DNA of 64,000 bases from Pachyseris speciosa (GCA_016490735.1 JAEMWC010000011.1:335001-399000); one strand, 5' to 3'. Positions 10,401 through 22,089 are shown, numbered from the stretch's first letter. Numbers and translations are program-made. The notes: generated by a model from the letters alone, not told the origin.

Positions 10401-12938
10401 TTTGTTGCGTTAATGTAATAAGGAAGTTGTAGATAGTAGCTTTTAATTAGTTCTAGTCAACTGTCTTTGTTATGTCGTAAATGGTACACGGACGATTGGC
10501 GTTAACAAAGGATTTTTTTAGCCGTTAATGTTTCACCGTACAGGAAATTGAAACCGTTTCATGTGTTATCTATAAGCGTGCTTATTATTTGGCAATGAAT
10601 TTTAAAGTATAGGGTACGAATTAAAGTTAGGATTTATCTGAAATCTAAGCAAATTAATTAGAATGATTTTAAGCTAGATATAAAGCAGATGATTTGGCGC
10701 ATGTTCTGTGCTGTTGTACAGTAAAATATTTGTTACCCTAATCGAGGCAGATAGTAAAGCTAAGCATAGACAGTTAATGACCTGGACTGTGACTCTTTGA
10801 AATGCCAGTATAATTATCAAGATATTTATGATTAAAATTTTACTTTGTAAGAGTAGATTTTTGTTTTTTACGCTTCTTTGACCGTTACTCTTCCTGTAGT
10901 AAAAAAGACGGGAAGATTTGTTGAAATAATTAGAAGCTTCTAACCGTTAATGCTCAACATCAAATTTGAAATTGAAATAAGGTCTTCAACCAAACAGGTC
11001 TAGTTTTATTGTACATTATTTAGCATAGGAATCAACGAACGTTAGTTTCGTTTCTAAGACAGTATTTTTTCAACGTCTCCCTTAGCTCTATAGTACTAAT
11101 ATTAATACAGTATTATTTATATTTTGTTTAACACTGGGTTGTTACGTGATCTGATTGCGTGGCACGAGTGCTTCGTACGTGAGTCACGCAGTGGTACTTG
11201 TGAACGATTACTTGCGCTTGAAAATGCTAGAAGGTCACGGTATCTGTCTTGTTATGTACATGACAAAATTGAACGATCCTGAAAGGGCGTAGCAACAAAG
11301 TTATTCGTAGTGAATATTAGTGCAACCAACATTAAACTGACAGTGCCCAAGCTAAAATACCTCAGTTTCTCAGTTTTGATTAGTGTATTTAGGCACGCCC
11401 AAACGTGCACGACGTCACTATGTAGGCTATTGTTAACGGGCTCCATTGCAAGCAGTGAACAACATAAAACAAGATAAGTTAGGGGATCAGCCAGATATCC
11501 AATGTACTCGTGGATAAGATAGACACATTGCACGGTTAGCACAAGTTAGTTATGTTAGTATCGCCGTTCTCGATAAAAATGTTCAATGACGATGGTAATG
11601 TTATAATCTAACTTTATTCAGTGTCGGGTGTAAGTGGAAGTAACAGTCTATGAATATGCGAAAAGTAGCACTGAACACTTTTACTTTAGAATTAAACGGT
11701 TTCACTGGCTTTTCGCAGAATGTTGAAACGGTGAGCGGATGTTTTCTTTACCACGCAATAGTTAGGCTTGTGAAACTGGTACCTGAAAAACTTGTGTTAT
11801 GTTACCATAGTAATTTATAATGACTAGGTTTTCCCAGGATTTTCTTGTTTAATGTAATAACTTGATGTATGGCACTTGCTGGGACAACTCTTAGCGACAA
11901 CAGGAAACTAAACGCAGTCACAAAACTCCTTTTTCTTTTCCATACTTGAATAAGTAGCTAATCTAGAGCGATTTTCAATTGAGTGTCGTAAAACCAAAAC
12001 CAAAGCAAGTTCTCAGCCCAGTCACAACCGACGCAAACATGAACCAATCAGAATTGGTGGAGGAAGTGGTGCTTGTTTTGCGAACCAATCACAGAGCGAG
12101 GTAAAGCAACCAAACCAAAGCAAACGCGAATTTGTCTCGACACTCAGCTGAAAACCACTCTTAAGGCTTGAAATGTGAGTCACTTACTGTTTGGAAGACT
12201 ACTGCACCTTAGGACCTGTTGAGCTTCTTGACAGACTTGAGGACGCATGCTCAGTGGCACCACATCTTTGCACGCGTGGCACCATAACCACTGGAAGCAC
12301 GCTAGGAGACAAAGGCAAGTGAACTGCATCACGCACTGTCACTCACCAATACAACGACAGGCTAACCTTGTAACCACTAACCAGTATTTCTTTGTCGCAA
12401 CATTCGGTATTACATCAATAATTAATTATCGTTGCCCCTTTTTGCTTTGCGATGATTTTACGTCTCGGCAGATCTCTCATGCGTATCTCGGCTACACTTG
12501 ATCATCCACTGTATACGTTAAGGTAGTGTAGTTTTGCTGACAATGTGCGGTATGATTAGTTCGCTGGCTCGAGCACCTTTGCGTCAACGCTTAGTTCAAA
12601 AAAGCGTTCTTCTTCGACCAATTAGAAAAATTGTGGTTCATTTTTCACCCGCGCGGCTTCGTGCCCTTAGCGGGGGCTTATGCGTTTTAAGTTGTTATTG
12701 ATTCATTGCTTTCAATAACGTATACTTTATTTTTATGATCAGTAGTTCATTAAGTATCTTCATGTATTCTCATCTGAGCAATCCCTTTCTCTCTTTACAG
12801 AATTCTAACCGGCAGAGTCTGCGCAATAGCCGCACCGGAAGCCAGTCGAGTATAAGCAGCAGAAACGGTCAGTTCAGTCTACAGAATGTCACGTGGGAGG
12901 CGTCCAAGACCAATCTTTACGGCATAACGGAGCTGTGA
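1432..12938 (+). CDS. USP6NL: USP6NL/RN-tre-like TBC domain Rab GTPase-activating protein (3' part)
   Basis: Exons read from sequence: 1432-1480, 3600-3665, 4841-4895, 6185-6279, 6651-6716, 8181-8280, 8767-9565, 12801-12938. Every junction has AG/GT and keeps frame. The joined protein follows the vertebrate USP6NL TBC domain almost residue for residue: [31 protein letters not shown] (with the TBC YCQGM core), [58 protein letters not shown]. After it come an acidic [10 protein letters not shown] segment and a long, probably disordered Ser/Pro/Arg-rich tail; the last exon adds [10 protein letters not shown]...GITEL. Family members inactivate Rab5/Rab43-type GTPases in endocytic and Golgi traffic by the dual Arg/Gln-finger mechanism; the YCQGM motif supplies the Gln finger. 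The exons with the TBC start, including the Arg finger, lie upstream of the window. Oddity: the frame breaks once inside exon 8767-9565 near 8817-8820 (see findings). Confidence 0.92.
1530..2039 (+). pseudogene. LINE (CR1/L2-like) reverse transcriptase C-terminal remnant and 3' tail
   Basis: An open stretch to 1814 reads [19 protein letters not shown]..., [19 protein letters not shown] and GLPAYL, the typical C-terminal end of non-LTR reverse transcriptases of the CR1/L2 type (the 'R.L..LYC..IRP.LEYA.PV' block). AT-rich sequence follows and ends in (CTAT)n at 2021-2039, a usual tail for such elements. The tail is interrupted by the 2040-2950 element and resumes at 2951-2974. 5'-truncated and dead. 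Confidence 0.8.
2040..2950. mobile_element. Non-autonomous TA-flanked DNA transposon (Tc1/mariner-pogo type)
   Basis: Perfect terminal inverted repeats of about 27 bp begin CCGTATTTTCCCGTGTATAA at the left end and its complement at the right end. TA dinucleotides flank both sides (2038-2039, 2951-2952). The element sits inside the (CTAT)n tail of the LINE remnant, so the insertion point is exact. 911 bp, with a second 'gtgtataagtcgaccct' unit just inside the left end. No transposase ORF. Confidence 0.88.
3001..3312. mobile_element. Harbinger-like MITE with TAA target duplication
   Basis: Inverted termini AGCCTGGTTCACAC.TGTGA and their complement flank a 312 bp element; TAA occurs directly on both sides (2998-3000, 3313-3315). 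A 3-bp TAA/TWA duplication is typical of PIF/Harbinger elements. The interior is rich in ATAAGC/GCTTAT hexamers in both orientations, giving sub-terminal hairpins. Confidence 0.82.
3342..3469 (+). repeat. Four tandem copies of a 32-bp minisatellite
   Basis: The unit begins AGGTCACTCAGGGAGGCTGG and ends TGTGTAACTGCC. Copies start at 3342, 3374, 3406 and 3438 with only one to three substitutions between them. Intronic. Confidence 0.92.
3781..4120. repeat. Poly-G-headed dispersed repeat with TATATGAAAGGG motifs
   Basis: Starts with a G tract and 'tactccctataatggcctata', then 'ggaggctctgcc', 'cacttcaggtatatgaaagggtaggg' and 'atttaggtatttaaaaggg'. The same order occurs at 7800-7935 and, reversed, at 22555-22800, so it is a dispersed family. 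Confidence 0.65.
4271..4537 (-). mobile_element. CCAAT-rich MITE, copy 1 of 6
   Basis: Inverted ends GAG(C/T)...TTCAATTGAGTGTCG, flanked by TA (4269-4270, 4538-4539). The interior carries several CCAAT/ATTGG boxes and the 'aaaaccaaaaccaaag' motif. Relatives at 6331, 11966, 44964, 57018 and 58168. Intron of the Rab-GAP gene. Confidence 0.85.
6331..6610 (+). mobile_element. CCAAT-rich MITE, copy 2 of 6
   Basis: Same family as 4271-4537 but in the opposite orientation; termini gagtgcttttcaattgag and cactcaattgaaaactgcgc, with TA on both sides (6329-6330, 6611-6612). It lies in a small Rab-GAP intron and occupies most of it (6280-6650). Confidence 0.87.
7800..7935. repeat. Poly-G-headed dispersed repeat, second copy
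   Basis: G tract followed by tactccctataatggcctat, ggaggctccgcc and tatatgaaagggtaggg, as at 3781. Intronic. Confidence 0.65.
10092..10272. mobile_element. Foldback MITE in the last Rab-GAP intron
   Basis: 'aatacaccattttgataatg' and 'cctggtgaattgtgggt' near 10093-10135 recur as reverse complement at about 10220-10271. About 180 bp with inverted arms of about 50 bp around 'caaacggtcaaaattac'. Confidence 0.75.
11966..12160 (+). mobile_element. CCAAT-rich MITE, copy 3 of 6 (internally deleted)
   Basis: Termini gagcgattttcaattgagtgtcg and cgacactcagctgaaaaccactc. Only 195 bp against about 270 for the other copies, so it has an internal deletion. Left flank TA; right flank TT. Confidence 0.8.
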
Positions 12939-13059
12939 GCTATGCCATAGTCTAAACTGGCAGTGACAAACCAGTGACACCTCGGCTGGAATATGAGCTC
13001 TTGCAGCCCAGTGATAAGGGCCTTCAATCCTTGATGCACGTATCAGTTTGAAGCCAGGG

Positions 13060-13395
13060 ATCGACGACGGCAACGGCAACGAGAACGCCACAAAACAATA
13101 GGCTTAATGAGCAAAAACAATCGCTCTGCGCTTGCGTTTTACATTTTGGTACAATTCTTTGCCATCCTTTAGGTTTTGTGGAGAACGTGGACGTATGGCG
13201 GTGAACTCTTCTTTCTTTTCCCAACTTCAGTGCTGTTCTTACTAATTTATCTCCAGGATAGTTCACCAGCATTTAACAAGTTAAACAATTTGGAAAAATC
13301 GCGAAAGAGTTGTAATAACGAGAGGTTATAATGCGTTACATTTAATGATGACGATTTCGTTTCCGTTGCCGTCGTCGTTAATTTAAGCTCTCTAT
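13060..13395. mobile_element. Degenerate copy of the AGGGAGTTTAAG-family MITE
   Basis: Shares 'gagaacgccacaaaacaatagg', 'tttaatgagcaaaaacaat', 'cgttttacattttggtac' and the terminal 'ttccgttgccgtcgtcg' blocks with the element at 57123-57578. Lies just 3' of the Rab-GAP stop codon, so may be in its 3' UTR. Confidence 0.7.
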
Positions 13396-14300
13396 TAAGA
13401 GCGCGAACCTTACCGTGCCAAGCCAGTAGAAGTCCCTTGAAACTATGAAGTTTTGCCGTGTGGAAAACTACTAGTCGCTGGGTCAGCATAGACCCCATTT
13501 TTGCTGCAAGTGCCCTGAATTAATGATGCAGACTTCCCATATTACGAGATCATGATCTCCGTTGCCTGCATTTTAGACATCTTGAAGACGCTTTTGTCTT
13601 AGCTCTCTTTAACCATGATGAAGAAGGTCATGAAAGAAGCTCTCTTCGGAAGCGGGACGAGCCACCTGCTCTTAAAGATATTCAACTTCTTGCGCGCTCG
13701 GCACTACAAAGGACAGTCTTGACTCTCCTGAGGGAGTGGTTCAGCGAATATACAGTCTTCCTTTGAGATCTCAACTAACGGGAGATTCAGAGCAGGTATA
13801 CCCCCCCCCCCCCCCCCCCCAACCTCCCTCAACACTTCAACCCCTTTTAACGCTTTCCCTCGCCGCACCCATGCCCCCTTGTCTATAATAGTCCCCTTTT
13901 TCCTACACGTTTTACTGTTTTAGCCTTTTATCCGTTTTACATGTTGATATTGTCAACCCAGTTTGCTGGGTTGACTTTGCAATAAAGGAAACTATTCAGA
14001 ATCGACAATTTGTTAACGAGATTTGATGCGACTCGTATTTTTGTGTTCCTGTGCAAAAACACATCTACCTTGGGGTGACTGTATGAAACTACCTGTGCAT
14101 ACGCTCATTGCCCTTCATTTGTAACCTGCGATTTCAGTCCTTTCTTAAGGATAACAAGAAACTGATTAAAGATCGGGTAAGCTTGTTCTTAGTCTCGTCC
14201 GATCCGTGTTGCTTTTGTCGTGTGGTATCAAGTTGCCCGCGATAAGTTGAATCGCCGAGAAATGTTATCTCCTTGGCCGAAGAAACAACCAGGAAATAAA
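13396..14300. other. Downstream flank of the Rab-GAP gene; no gene
   Basis: No conserved ORF. Holds a poly-C tract (13801-13820) and an AATAAA at about 13980 that could end a long Rab-GAP 3' UTR. Nothing else recognised. Confidence 0.4.
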
Positions 14301-14319
14301 TTATTAAACGATGTGCGCG

Positions 14320-14580
14320 CGCGTAACCAAGGAACTGGGCGAGTCCTTCCTTAACGCCCTGGCAAACCTGAACGAGGACACATCGTTGCTCATGATGTTT
14401 CTTGGGTGAGCAAAAGAGCGGGACATAACGCACATGCTGTGTTTCCATACTGTGCAAACTGGGAAACATTTGTTGAGGACACAAATTTTGTGTCCGCAAC
14501 AAATGTTGCGCACGCGGGCAAACAGGGACATATTTGAGTCCGCAACAATGTGTCCTCGTTTGCCAAGGCCTTTAGTTGGT
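14320..14580. mobile_element. Foldback element with GAGGACACA inverted motifs
   Basis: 'ggcaaacctgaacgaggacacatcgttgct' near 14358-14390 faces 'gcaacaatgtgtcctcgtttgcc' near 14541-14563, with further internal hairpins around 'acacaaattttgtgt'. No coding potential. Confidence 0.6.
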
Positions 14581-15260
14581 AAACTCCCTATTGCGCTGTC
14601 TGTGAATGGTCTTCTCACGTGGCGAAAAATTGCCGAAAACAACGGAAGCGGCTGGTGTTGCGCTCGATCATTTTGTCAACGATTCGTTGTAAAATATACG
14701 GTCACCAGCCCGAGCACACGGGGGGCAAAAGACGCCTTTAAACACGCCTAATCTATGGTGTACGCACGTGTTTCATTTTTCCTTACTGTTCGCTTCTAAA
14801 ACTATTTAGAATACAAAACCATTAACGCGCGCTCTTGAATGCACTCTAACTTCCTACCAGCTGTCGGATGATCTACAACAAATCCAGATTAGGTGGCAAT
14901 GCGTTACATGCGGGGCCCTACATGCGGTAGTATGGAGGCGGTCAAGTATAATACAAGCTTTGCCTGGCATTGCATTAAATCTCTTAGGTGCACTAGCACC
15001 CAAGCCTTTTGGGTAGCCTTAACAAAGACTTCACTTACAGGTTTACTGAAATCCAGTGACTCGTCGGTGTAAACCCCTTACAGTTTTACAAGTTCGGTTA
15101 ATTTGTTGCCATGACCATTAAATTGTAGAGCTCTGCAACTGTTCTGCTTGGTATCAACTTTCCTTGTGATTGATGGTTAACCCACAAAAAGGCTCATTTT
15201 CATATTCTGTACAACGCTCTGCTTATTAGTTACTTGAATTCGTCAACAATTGAAACATTC
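14581..15260. other. No gene or recognised element
   Basis: Only short, unsupported reading frames are present. Nothing recognised. Confidence 0.4.
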
Positions 15261-15289
15261 AAATGAATGTTATGTTTTCAAGGTCATGG

Positions 15290-15495
15290 GATGAAGACCC
15301 TGGGTACCCATGGGACGAAGACCCTGGGTACGAGGTTGGGTCCTCTAAATCACGGACATCCGGTAGCGCATGTCAAATAGCCAAGAATGCATTTGCTCAT
15401 GCTCAGATATGTATCCTCAGGGACAATCTCGTTCCCAGTGCCCACGTGTATTTTGGTGAGCGCCAAGACACGTGGGCACTGGTAACGAGATTGCC
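15290..15495. repeat. Short duplication and strong hairpin
   Basis: 'gaagaccctgggtac' is duplicated at about 15293 and 15318. At 15423-15494 the arms 'aatctcgttcccagtgccca' and 'tgggcactggtaacgagatt' form a near-perfect hairpin with a loop of about 30 bases, likely a small MITE. Confidence 0.6.
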
Positions 15496-15563
15496 TCACG
15501 GAGGGAGTGACAGTCCGGCTTTGGCTTTTTGATGGCTAGCTTGAAAGCTGGTTCGGCGAAGCT

Positions 15564-15857
15564 TTGAAAGAGACTAATTTCATTGAAAAACAAGCTGTCT
15601 TGCATGCAGTAGCTGTACATAAACGAGACTGGCTGTGCATTTCGAAAATCGTTGATATTCCAGCTTCTCTCGTTCGTGGTGGGCCATCGATCTTGCTTGA
15701 TACGTTTGTAGTTTCGCCACTGAATGCGCTTATTTCCGACCAAATTGAAAAGTTAAAGGCACTAAGTGTTGGCTTGAAGGTTTATAAGCAAGATAACCAA
15801 GGCGTAATTCGGTCAACTGGTGACAATGTGATTCCCTTGTTGATCTGTCCAAAATAA
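15564..15857 (+). pseudogene. RecQ-like DNA helicase fragment
   Basis: The frame reads FIEKQAVLHAVAVHKRDWLC, then VVSPLNALISDQIEKLKALS and VYKQDNQG. This is the N-terminal ATPase side of a RecQ-family helicase: the Q-like region, then motif Ia (VSPLNALISDQ). The Walker A TGxGKS that should lie between them is missing and replaced by unrelated residues, and nothing downstream follows. A dead fragment, probably of the RecQ-like genes that multiply in cnidarian genomes. Confidence 0.75.
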
Positions 15858-16109
15858 ATATCACTCGTAACGGTAAGTGCAAACGAGTGGTTCTGGGGAC
15901 GAGTATGATAGGAAGCGCGCAGTAATTCATAACTTAAGGGGGGACTAACTTAACTACAGACTTAGCGTTGTTGCCAAGGGATTTTTACGGACTGTATTTG
16001 CAAAACACGATTTTTCGGTGTTTTTGCCACTATATTGGTGAGACGTGCGAAGAGGTGAACATGTAAAATTTATAAATTGATATTGCGTATGCGTAACCGC
16101 GCTTTAAAG

Positions 16110-16312
16110 ACGGCCAAAATCGTTGCGAGACAAGTTGCACGAATTGTTGCAGAAAGTAGAACTCGATTCAGCTACTTTCTGCAACGGTACGTGCAACTTG
16201 TGTCGCAACGATTTCGGCCGTTGCAGGGTATGTTACACTTGGTACAATGTTTCGTGCAACTTGTCTCGCAATGGCGTTGTGACACAAGTTGCACGAAACA
16301 TTGCACAGTGTA
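16110..16312. mobile_element. Multi-arm foldback element (GTTGCGAGACAAGTTGCACG)
   Basis: 'gcgagacaagttgcacga' appears four times in alternating orientation between 16116 and 16295, with 'gaaagtagaactcg' facing 'cagctactttc' in the centre. No coding content. Confidence 0.7.
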
Positions 16313-17000
16313 ACATCGCCTTTAGAAGAGTTTGTCCTCAGAAGTCTTAAGGCCTCTCGTTTCACAAATCCCCTCCTAACACCGGGTGGGTGACAGGATG
16401 AGAAATGTGTATATTGAAATGTCTCAGTAGGCTTGGAATGGGTTCGCACATCGAGAACTGATGCTGTTTCGAATCGTGCGCCTTTGTATATGATAGGATT
16501 TGATGGAGCCGAAACCAATTGTGGAATTGCACACATTTTAGGTATCCTACTGATGAACAGTTATTACATGCAGATATTTTTAGAAGCAACATTTGCTTGC
16601 GGTCTGTCACCTTTGAATAGTGTCCAAGAAAGTTATTTCAGTTTCTGAAACTTCAGCCGTATTGGGTGGTGTTTGTTTGCTTTCTCAGTGAACTGTGTTA
16701 TATCTCCTCTGTTTGTGTTCCAGAGGGAGAAAATGTCGTCTATGCAATGTAGTGTTTCCAAACGAGCGGTTTAATCACGCTTTGGCATAAGTGTAAACTT
16801 TATGAATCTTGCGCATAATAAAGTATCTATCTATCTATCTATAATTTCTGTTTCGACTTTTGTCATGAAGATATTGGCGAAGGCAACAGCCATTTTCGTC
16901 CCCGGAGCAGTTCCATGTGTTTGGAGATTCTGTATGAAGGCCAACACAAACGCATCAAAATGGCAAAGAAAGTCGTTTAACTCATCTTCAGAACCCGCCC
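16313..17000. other. Intergenic; LINE-like (CTAT)n tail
   Basis: 'gcataataaagtatctatctatctatct' at about 16812-16842 resembles the tail of the 1530-2039 LINE remnant. No conserved ORF seen. Confidence 0.45.
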
Positions 17001-17660
17001 TTTTGAACAATCGACAATGTGCCTCAGACTAGAGTCCAGTTCCCGTCTAAAATATAAATTGCCTAAAGTGAACTATGTCCCCACCCCCTGGGGCTGGTAA
17101 GTCGTATCCCCATGTACGCCCCACGTCTCCCCGGGGTAGGGGTGGGGTGGGGTGGGGGTTTCCAATGACAAGTGCATTACGAACGTACACCAAACGCCGT
17201 GTTGGCGGTTACCGTAGCGAGGAACACAAACTACAAAGGCGTGAAGTAATTTTGGGGGCCACGGTTGTACGTGGCCCCCGCGTGCAACAAAGGAAATAGG
17301 AGACGTCTGCACGCAGGCTAGCCTTGTAGATGTCCAATCTACATAATGTTCGCGGTCTGGTGTGTTTTATATACCGTTGTCCATGTTGTGTAACTTCACC
17401 TTGTCATCAGCCGGACCAAACCAGAGACGAGGTATTAAATTGTCTACATTCGTATGTTGACGAAAGAAGATCAAATAAGAAACAACAGGAGCCCATTACC
17501 ATTACCCATTACCCATTACCCATTACCCATTACCCATTACCATTGGAAACAAACAAGTTCTTCGTCACTTCTCAGTTTTCGGCTTTTTTATGTGCTAGAG
17601 CCCAGTCTCACTCCTGCCTAATGTTGCAACGCCTTTCGATTTTTGCTGCTTAAGGACCAA
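17001..17660. other. Intergenic; 7-bp microsatellite and hairpin
   Basis: A (CCCATTA)n-type microsatellite runs 17493-17542, a 7-bp unit that is not the TTAGGG telomere motif. 'ggggccacg...cgtggcccc' at 17254-17279 is a hairpin. No gene. Confidence 0.6.
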
Positions 17661-17990
17661 ACTAACCTGCGATCAGGCTCTATTTTCGTTTCGATGGTAA
17701 ACCTTTCCCGAGGGAAAGGCGAAACGAAAAATAGAGCCTGATACAAGTCTTCCGCGGAACGTCTACCGCCCACTTTTTTGATTGATTGACATTTTTCAAA
17801 ATCAGCCTATCAAACTTACTTCCGTTACGCGATACTCGCGAGCTCTCGCGCGTGAAGTGATGTGGAAAGAAGAAAACGCCATTTTTGTTTTGCGAACGCC
17901 TTGTCCCACATGGTTCATCGTTGTTGGGGAATATTTGCGGTTTTGGACCCAAAGTAAGCTCTTATAACGTACAAATTTTATGAACGCTGG
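17655..17990. mobile_element. GATCAGGCTC hairpin-ended repeat, copy 1
   Basis: 'gatcaggctctattttcg' (17670) pairs with 'cgaaaaatagagcctgat' (17723-17741), preceded by 'gaccaaactaacctgc'. The same ends appear inverted at 24855-24952, marking a dispersed element. Confidence 0.55.
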
Positions 17991-20190
17991 GAAAGGCGAT
18001 ATGTGTCTCCAAAGCCTATGTGATAATGATATCTTTTTTGGGTACTGAAGCACCACTGATGATTCAGCTGAAGGAAGCTGAGGTGATTAATATTGTCGAT
18101 GTATTTCATGTCATCCCTTCGAAATAAAATAAAAGAATCGAGAGCGTTGTTTTATTTGAGTTGCGGAGAAACAGGATTTTGCCGTTCACTCGTTTGTTAA
18201 GTTTTAGCTTTTGAAGCTCGCTTACCTTTAATTTGAACAAATGAATAAATGCAGACCGGCCTTGATGAATTCTTTTAATGTAATTTAATTTATAAAACAA
18301 ATTTTGTAGTATTACTAAAACGCTGCATTGTTGTGGTACACTGTGACTGAACTCATTCAGTGAGATTCTCAAGTGCTTGGCTTCTAAGGAGCCATTTTTA
18401 TTGACCACTTTCTTAGCTTCAGTGGATGAGAGGTGTTTATACCATGGTTAGCTAATTATCCACTGGAAAAATATCAGAAATTTTTAAGTGTAGCATGAAC
18501 CTGTGATCCTTGATTCAGTGAAAGGTAGAATCAACTAGCCTGAAGGGCAATTGGATAAATCCAACCCATTGTTGTCTTTGCATGTTGATCATGACTGAGC
18601 AGAAACAGTAGTAATAAATATTTGGGTGGCTGAATGGATTACCCAATCTCTCTAAATACGCCTATTTACTCCTCTCTAAGGGGGAAGCCAAGCATCTTCT
18701 TGCCAACAGGTTTGTTAATAGTGAGGGAAAAAAAGGGAATCAAGCCATTGGATTTCCAAATGCAGCAACTAAATTTTTCACTGAAAATAGTTCTGAAATC
18801 ACTATTGGGAAACATAAAAAAAAGATCATCACAGAGGGTGGCACATTCCCTTGAGAGATATTTGCTATGTTGTCAGTCAGTCATAAGGCCTCTGGGAACA
18901 GGTGGTTGGTCTACCCACCAACCTTGACCCTGAGTTGTATGTTAAGACAGAGCACAGAATTTGGGAACTATGCCACCTACTCTTTTCATCAAGTGTGTAG
19001 GTTCTTTTATGTACCCTTCATGTTTAAATTACGTGTGAGGGTGAAAAGGCCAATAGACTATAATCTCATTAACCAATAACCTGATCATCTGATCTGAGAG
19101 AGATGTTGAGAACCCAGCCAGCTTGATACAAGCAATAATTTTAATTAACACCATGGTTTGCTGTCTGGTCTGGGATTCAAACCAGCAACCTGTTCCTCAG
19201 CAGTCCAGTGCTGGGCAGTATGCTGTTATTCTGTAATGGAGAAACAACTTGGTAGGAGAGGTAACTAAGGACATCTAGCTTTCATCAGGTTAATCTTTCA
19301 TTAATTCAACAAAGGCCTGTAATGCTTATGCAGTACAACAGTCTTTGTGGTGCATTTCAAACTACTGCACCTTGCAATGAGAAATTTTGCAATGGGAGTT
19401 CAGTCACTTGTGTTTAACATTTTTGTGGAGGATGTAAATGACCTTGTCATTCAACAACAACAACAACAATAACAATTTGCTTCTCTAAGCTCTATTCAAT
19501 TTGTTTCCTCTATTCTCATGTAGATTTCTCTTGCTACAATTTACGTTGGGGTTTGAAATAATTCACTGGTTTTTCTGAGTTGAATGTATTACTATCACCA
19601 AGATAATTGACACTTTTATGCTGTCCTCACGAAATTTTGTTAATTGACTATTCAATTTAAGCTTAAATTTAATTTGGAGATTAAAAAGCCTTTTTAAATT
19701 TATAAACTAAGTCAACTTGACTGACGTCCACTGTGAAGTTACTAAAGCCCTTCCATCGTACTTTTTCTATGGCCGGTCATTCTGCTATTTATGTGATTTT
19801 TTTATATCAACATCAAGACACATGTATTTCATTACTCCATAAAAAGAAAAACTTTATTCTTGGTGGTGTGAATTAGCCAACAGTGTTCTATTTATGTTGT
19901 TGTTCCAGAGGAGAACATACATGCAAACGATAACAGATAACTTTACAGCCTTACGTAAATGAATGGTACAAAACAAATTTAAAAGAACTTGCATTAAGCT
20001 TTCAAAATGTTTGTTCATTGAATATGTGTCTTCTCTCGCATCCTAACATTGAAACCACTGTGTCTATGATGTTGTACTTATCAACTGAGCTTCGATGTGT
20101 CTTGCTTCCCGTTGAATTGTTCTTGAATACAAACCAGCCAGCTTCCAAGTCTTTATACTGTTGTCAGGCTTTCACAAACACGAGAAACAA
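17991..20190. other. Intergenic; nothing recognised
   Basis: AT-rich sequence with short frames only. A (CAA)n stretch lies at about 19455. No conserved protein or RNA signal seen. Confidence 0.4.
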
Positions 20191-20711
20191 CTCGTCAGAA
20201 CGGTCCGTGTGGTTTTCGTCCATTTGATTTTCATTCAGTATTGAAAATTGAAAATCAAAATCAATTTCTGTACAACTACCATTCATTCCATTTTTAACAA
20301 AATTAAAAAAAGAAAACTCAAAATTGAAATTAATATTTTTGATTGTCGAATTAAAGAAAAATCACTGTCGAGATCTGTTTTTAATTTTCGTTGTTTTCTA
20401 ACGAAACAAAAAATAAAAACGACTTTCCTTTTTTCGATTTTCTTATTTTCCATCTAAATTGTAAACGAAAATTGCCACCATTATTCTAAAAATCTATTGT
20501 TAGAAAAATTGAATCCCTCGTAATCTAGATCTTTCTCTTATTGAATGAATATAGAACACACCGCTCACGTGTGAGAAACTGGCAATCAAAACCCCATTTC
20601 AATTTTGGTCTTCCATGAAAATCAAAAATTGAATACCGGACAAAAACACCTTGCAGGGGAGGGGAGGGTACACTGCCGACATTGTTAGGCTCGGTTGCTA
20701 AGTAAACAAAG

Positions 20712-20999
20712 ATGGCGGCCGACGAAAGCCGTAAAATTCCTTATGAAATCGGTGCGAAGAAAAGTGCTTCGGTTGGTACAAGTTCAAACCTTTGCCGGAT
20801 GCGCATACCTACAGGATCAGACTGCAGGGATATGCACTCACGCAGGGATATACGCTCACAAGAATCTTCACTCTCGAAGGAGGTGGGCCCACCAGGAAGA
20901 AGAAGAGACTTTAATATATACGGAATAAATGTCAAGAATGACCGAATTGGTGAGCAAGTGATGCCCTTCTTCTGTACTTCCAAGTACTTCATGCGATAA
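20712..20999 (+). other. Unrecognised short ORF within the inverted-repeat arm
   Basis: 95 codons starting MAADESRKIPYEIGAKKSAS after 'aagatggcggccg'. The matching frame exists in the other arm, where its start is cut off by the 23885-24025 insertion. No family recognised. Equal presence in both arms of a repeat argues that it is repeat sequence or a captured exon rather than a host gene. Confidence 0.3.
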
Positions 21000-22089
21000 G
21001 CTTGAGGTCCTGGCCTACCGTAAGCATAAGGCCATTTCACTTTGTTAAGCTTAAGCTTTAATTAAAATTTTGTAATAGCAAGACCTATCATTGAGTAGAG
21101 TTAGCATTAATAATGATCAACCTGAACAACCCAACAACTCTACATGTACATTAACTATTGCATATAAAGTGGTCTTTGCATATCAAACAAAACATCATAT
21201 CTAGACGTTCTTGAAAATTGTCAGGACCAACTAATCCACACATATTAATGGCAAAGTGTAAATTAATCAAGCCCACATTACACCCCTCAATGGAGCATCA
21301 CAATATTTAAGGTTTAGTCACCAAGCTGTCACTATCTTCCCCAGAGAGACTTTCATCTGTATCCAGTTCTTGCTCACTTTCTTCCATAAAACCTTCTACT
21401 GATAGTCTTGTGCTGTTGTAATGCACATGTCATTGGCTTCCCTGTGGGGTTGACCCCTGGGCATACCAGGGAGATATGTGGGGAAATACAAGGAGATGGA
21501 TGGGATTCTTTGCCCAAGGGTAGGGGAAAATCTTGACATTGTGTTACGATCAAAGATTAGGGGGTGGGGAATTCACAAGTTTGAAAAGGATGTCATGGGT
21601 ATTTTAAGGTGAGAGACACCCCACCCAGGGGACTTTGTCTTGAGAGATTCCCCAACCCCCTGGGGAAATTCCTCAAGTTTGCTTGACTGATTTTACAATC
21701 CCCTTGGTTGGCCCAGGGGTTGACCCCATGGGGAAGCCGATGACATGTGCATAATGGCTCTTTCTGTCAAGTGACCATTCTGTGCCATTTTTGTCAGCCA
21801 CCTGACCTGTCTAACTGAAAAGCTTGCAAGAGATTCTACATTCACATTGTCAATAACATCTGTCTTTAAGTCTGCTGACAAAAGCTGATGAAGCAGTTTA
21901 AAATTTGACTTTATCTCTGTTGTTTCCAATTTTGCTCTTCCTTTTGTTCTATTTCTGTGATCTACAGCAACACACTTTCTATTATGAACTGCACAAGGTA
22001 AAAGTTGATCTTGTTCAATAATCCCTGTCATATCTTTTAGCGTGGGGAGGGTCATAACAGTTTTGGGTCATACAAGGCCGGGGGGGGGA

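Noticed and set aside
17493..17542. Interstitial telomere repeat
   Set aside because: The unit is CCCATTA (7 bp), not CCCTAA.
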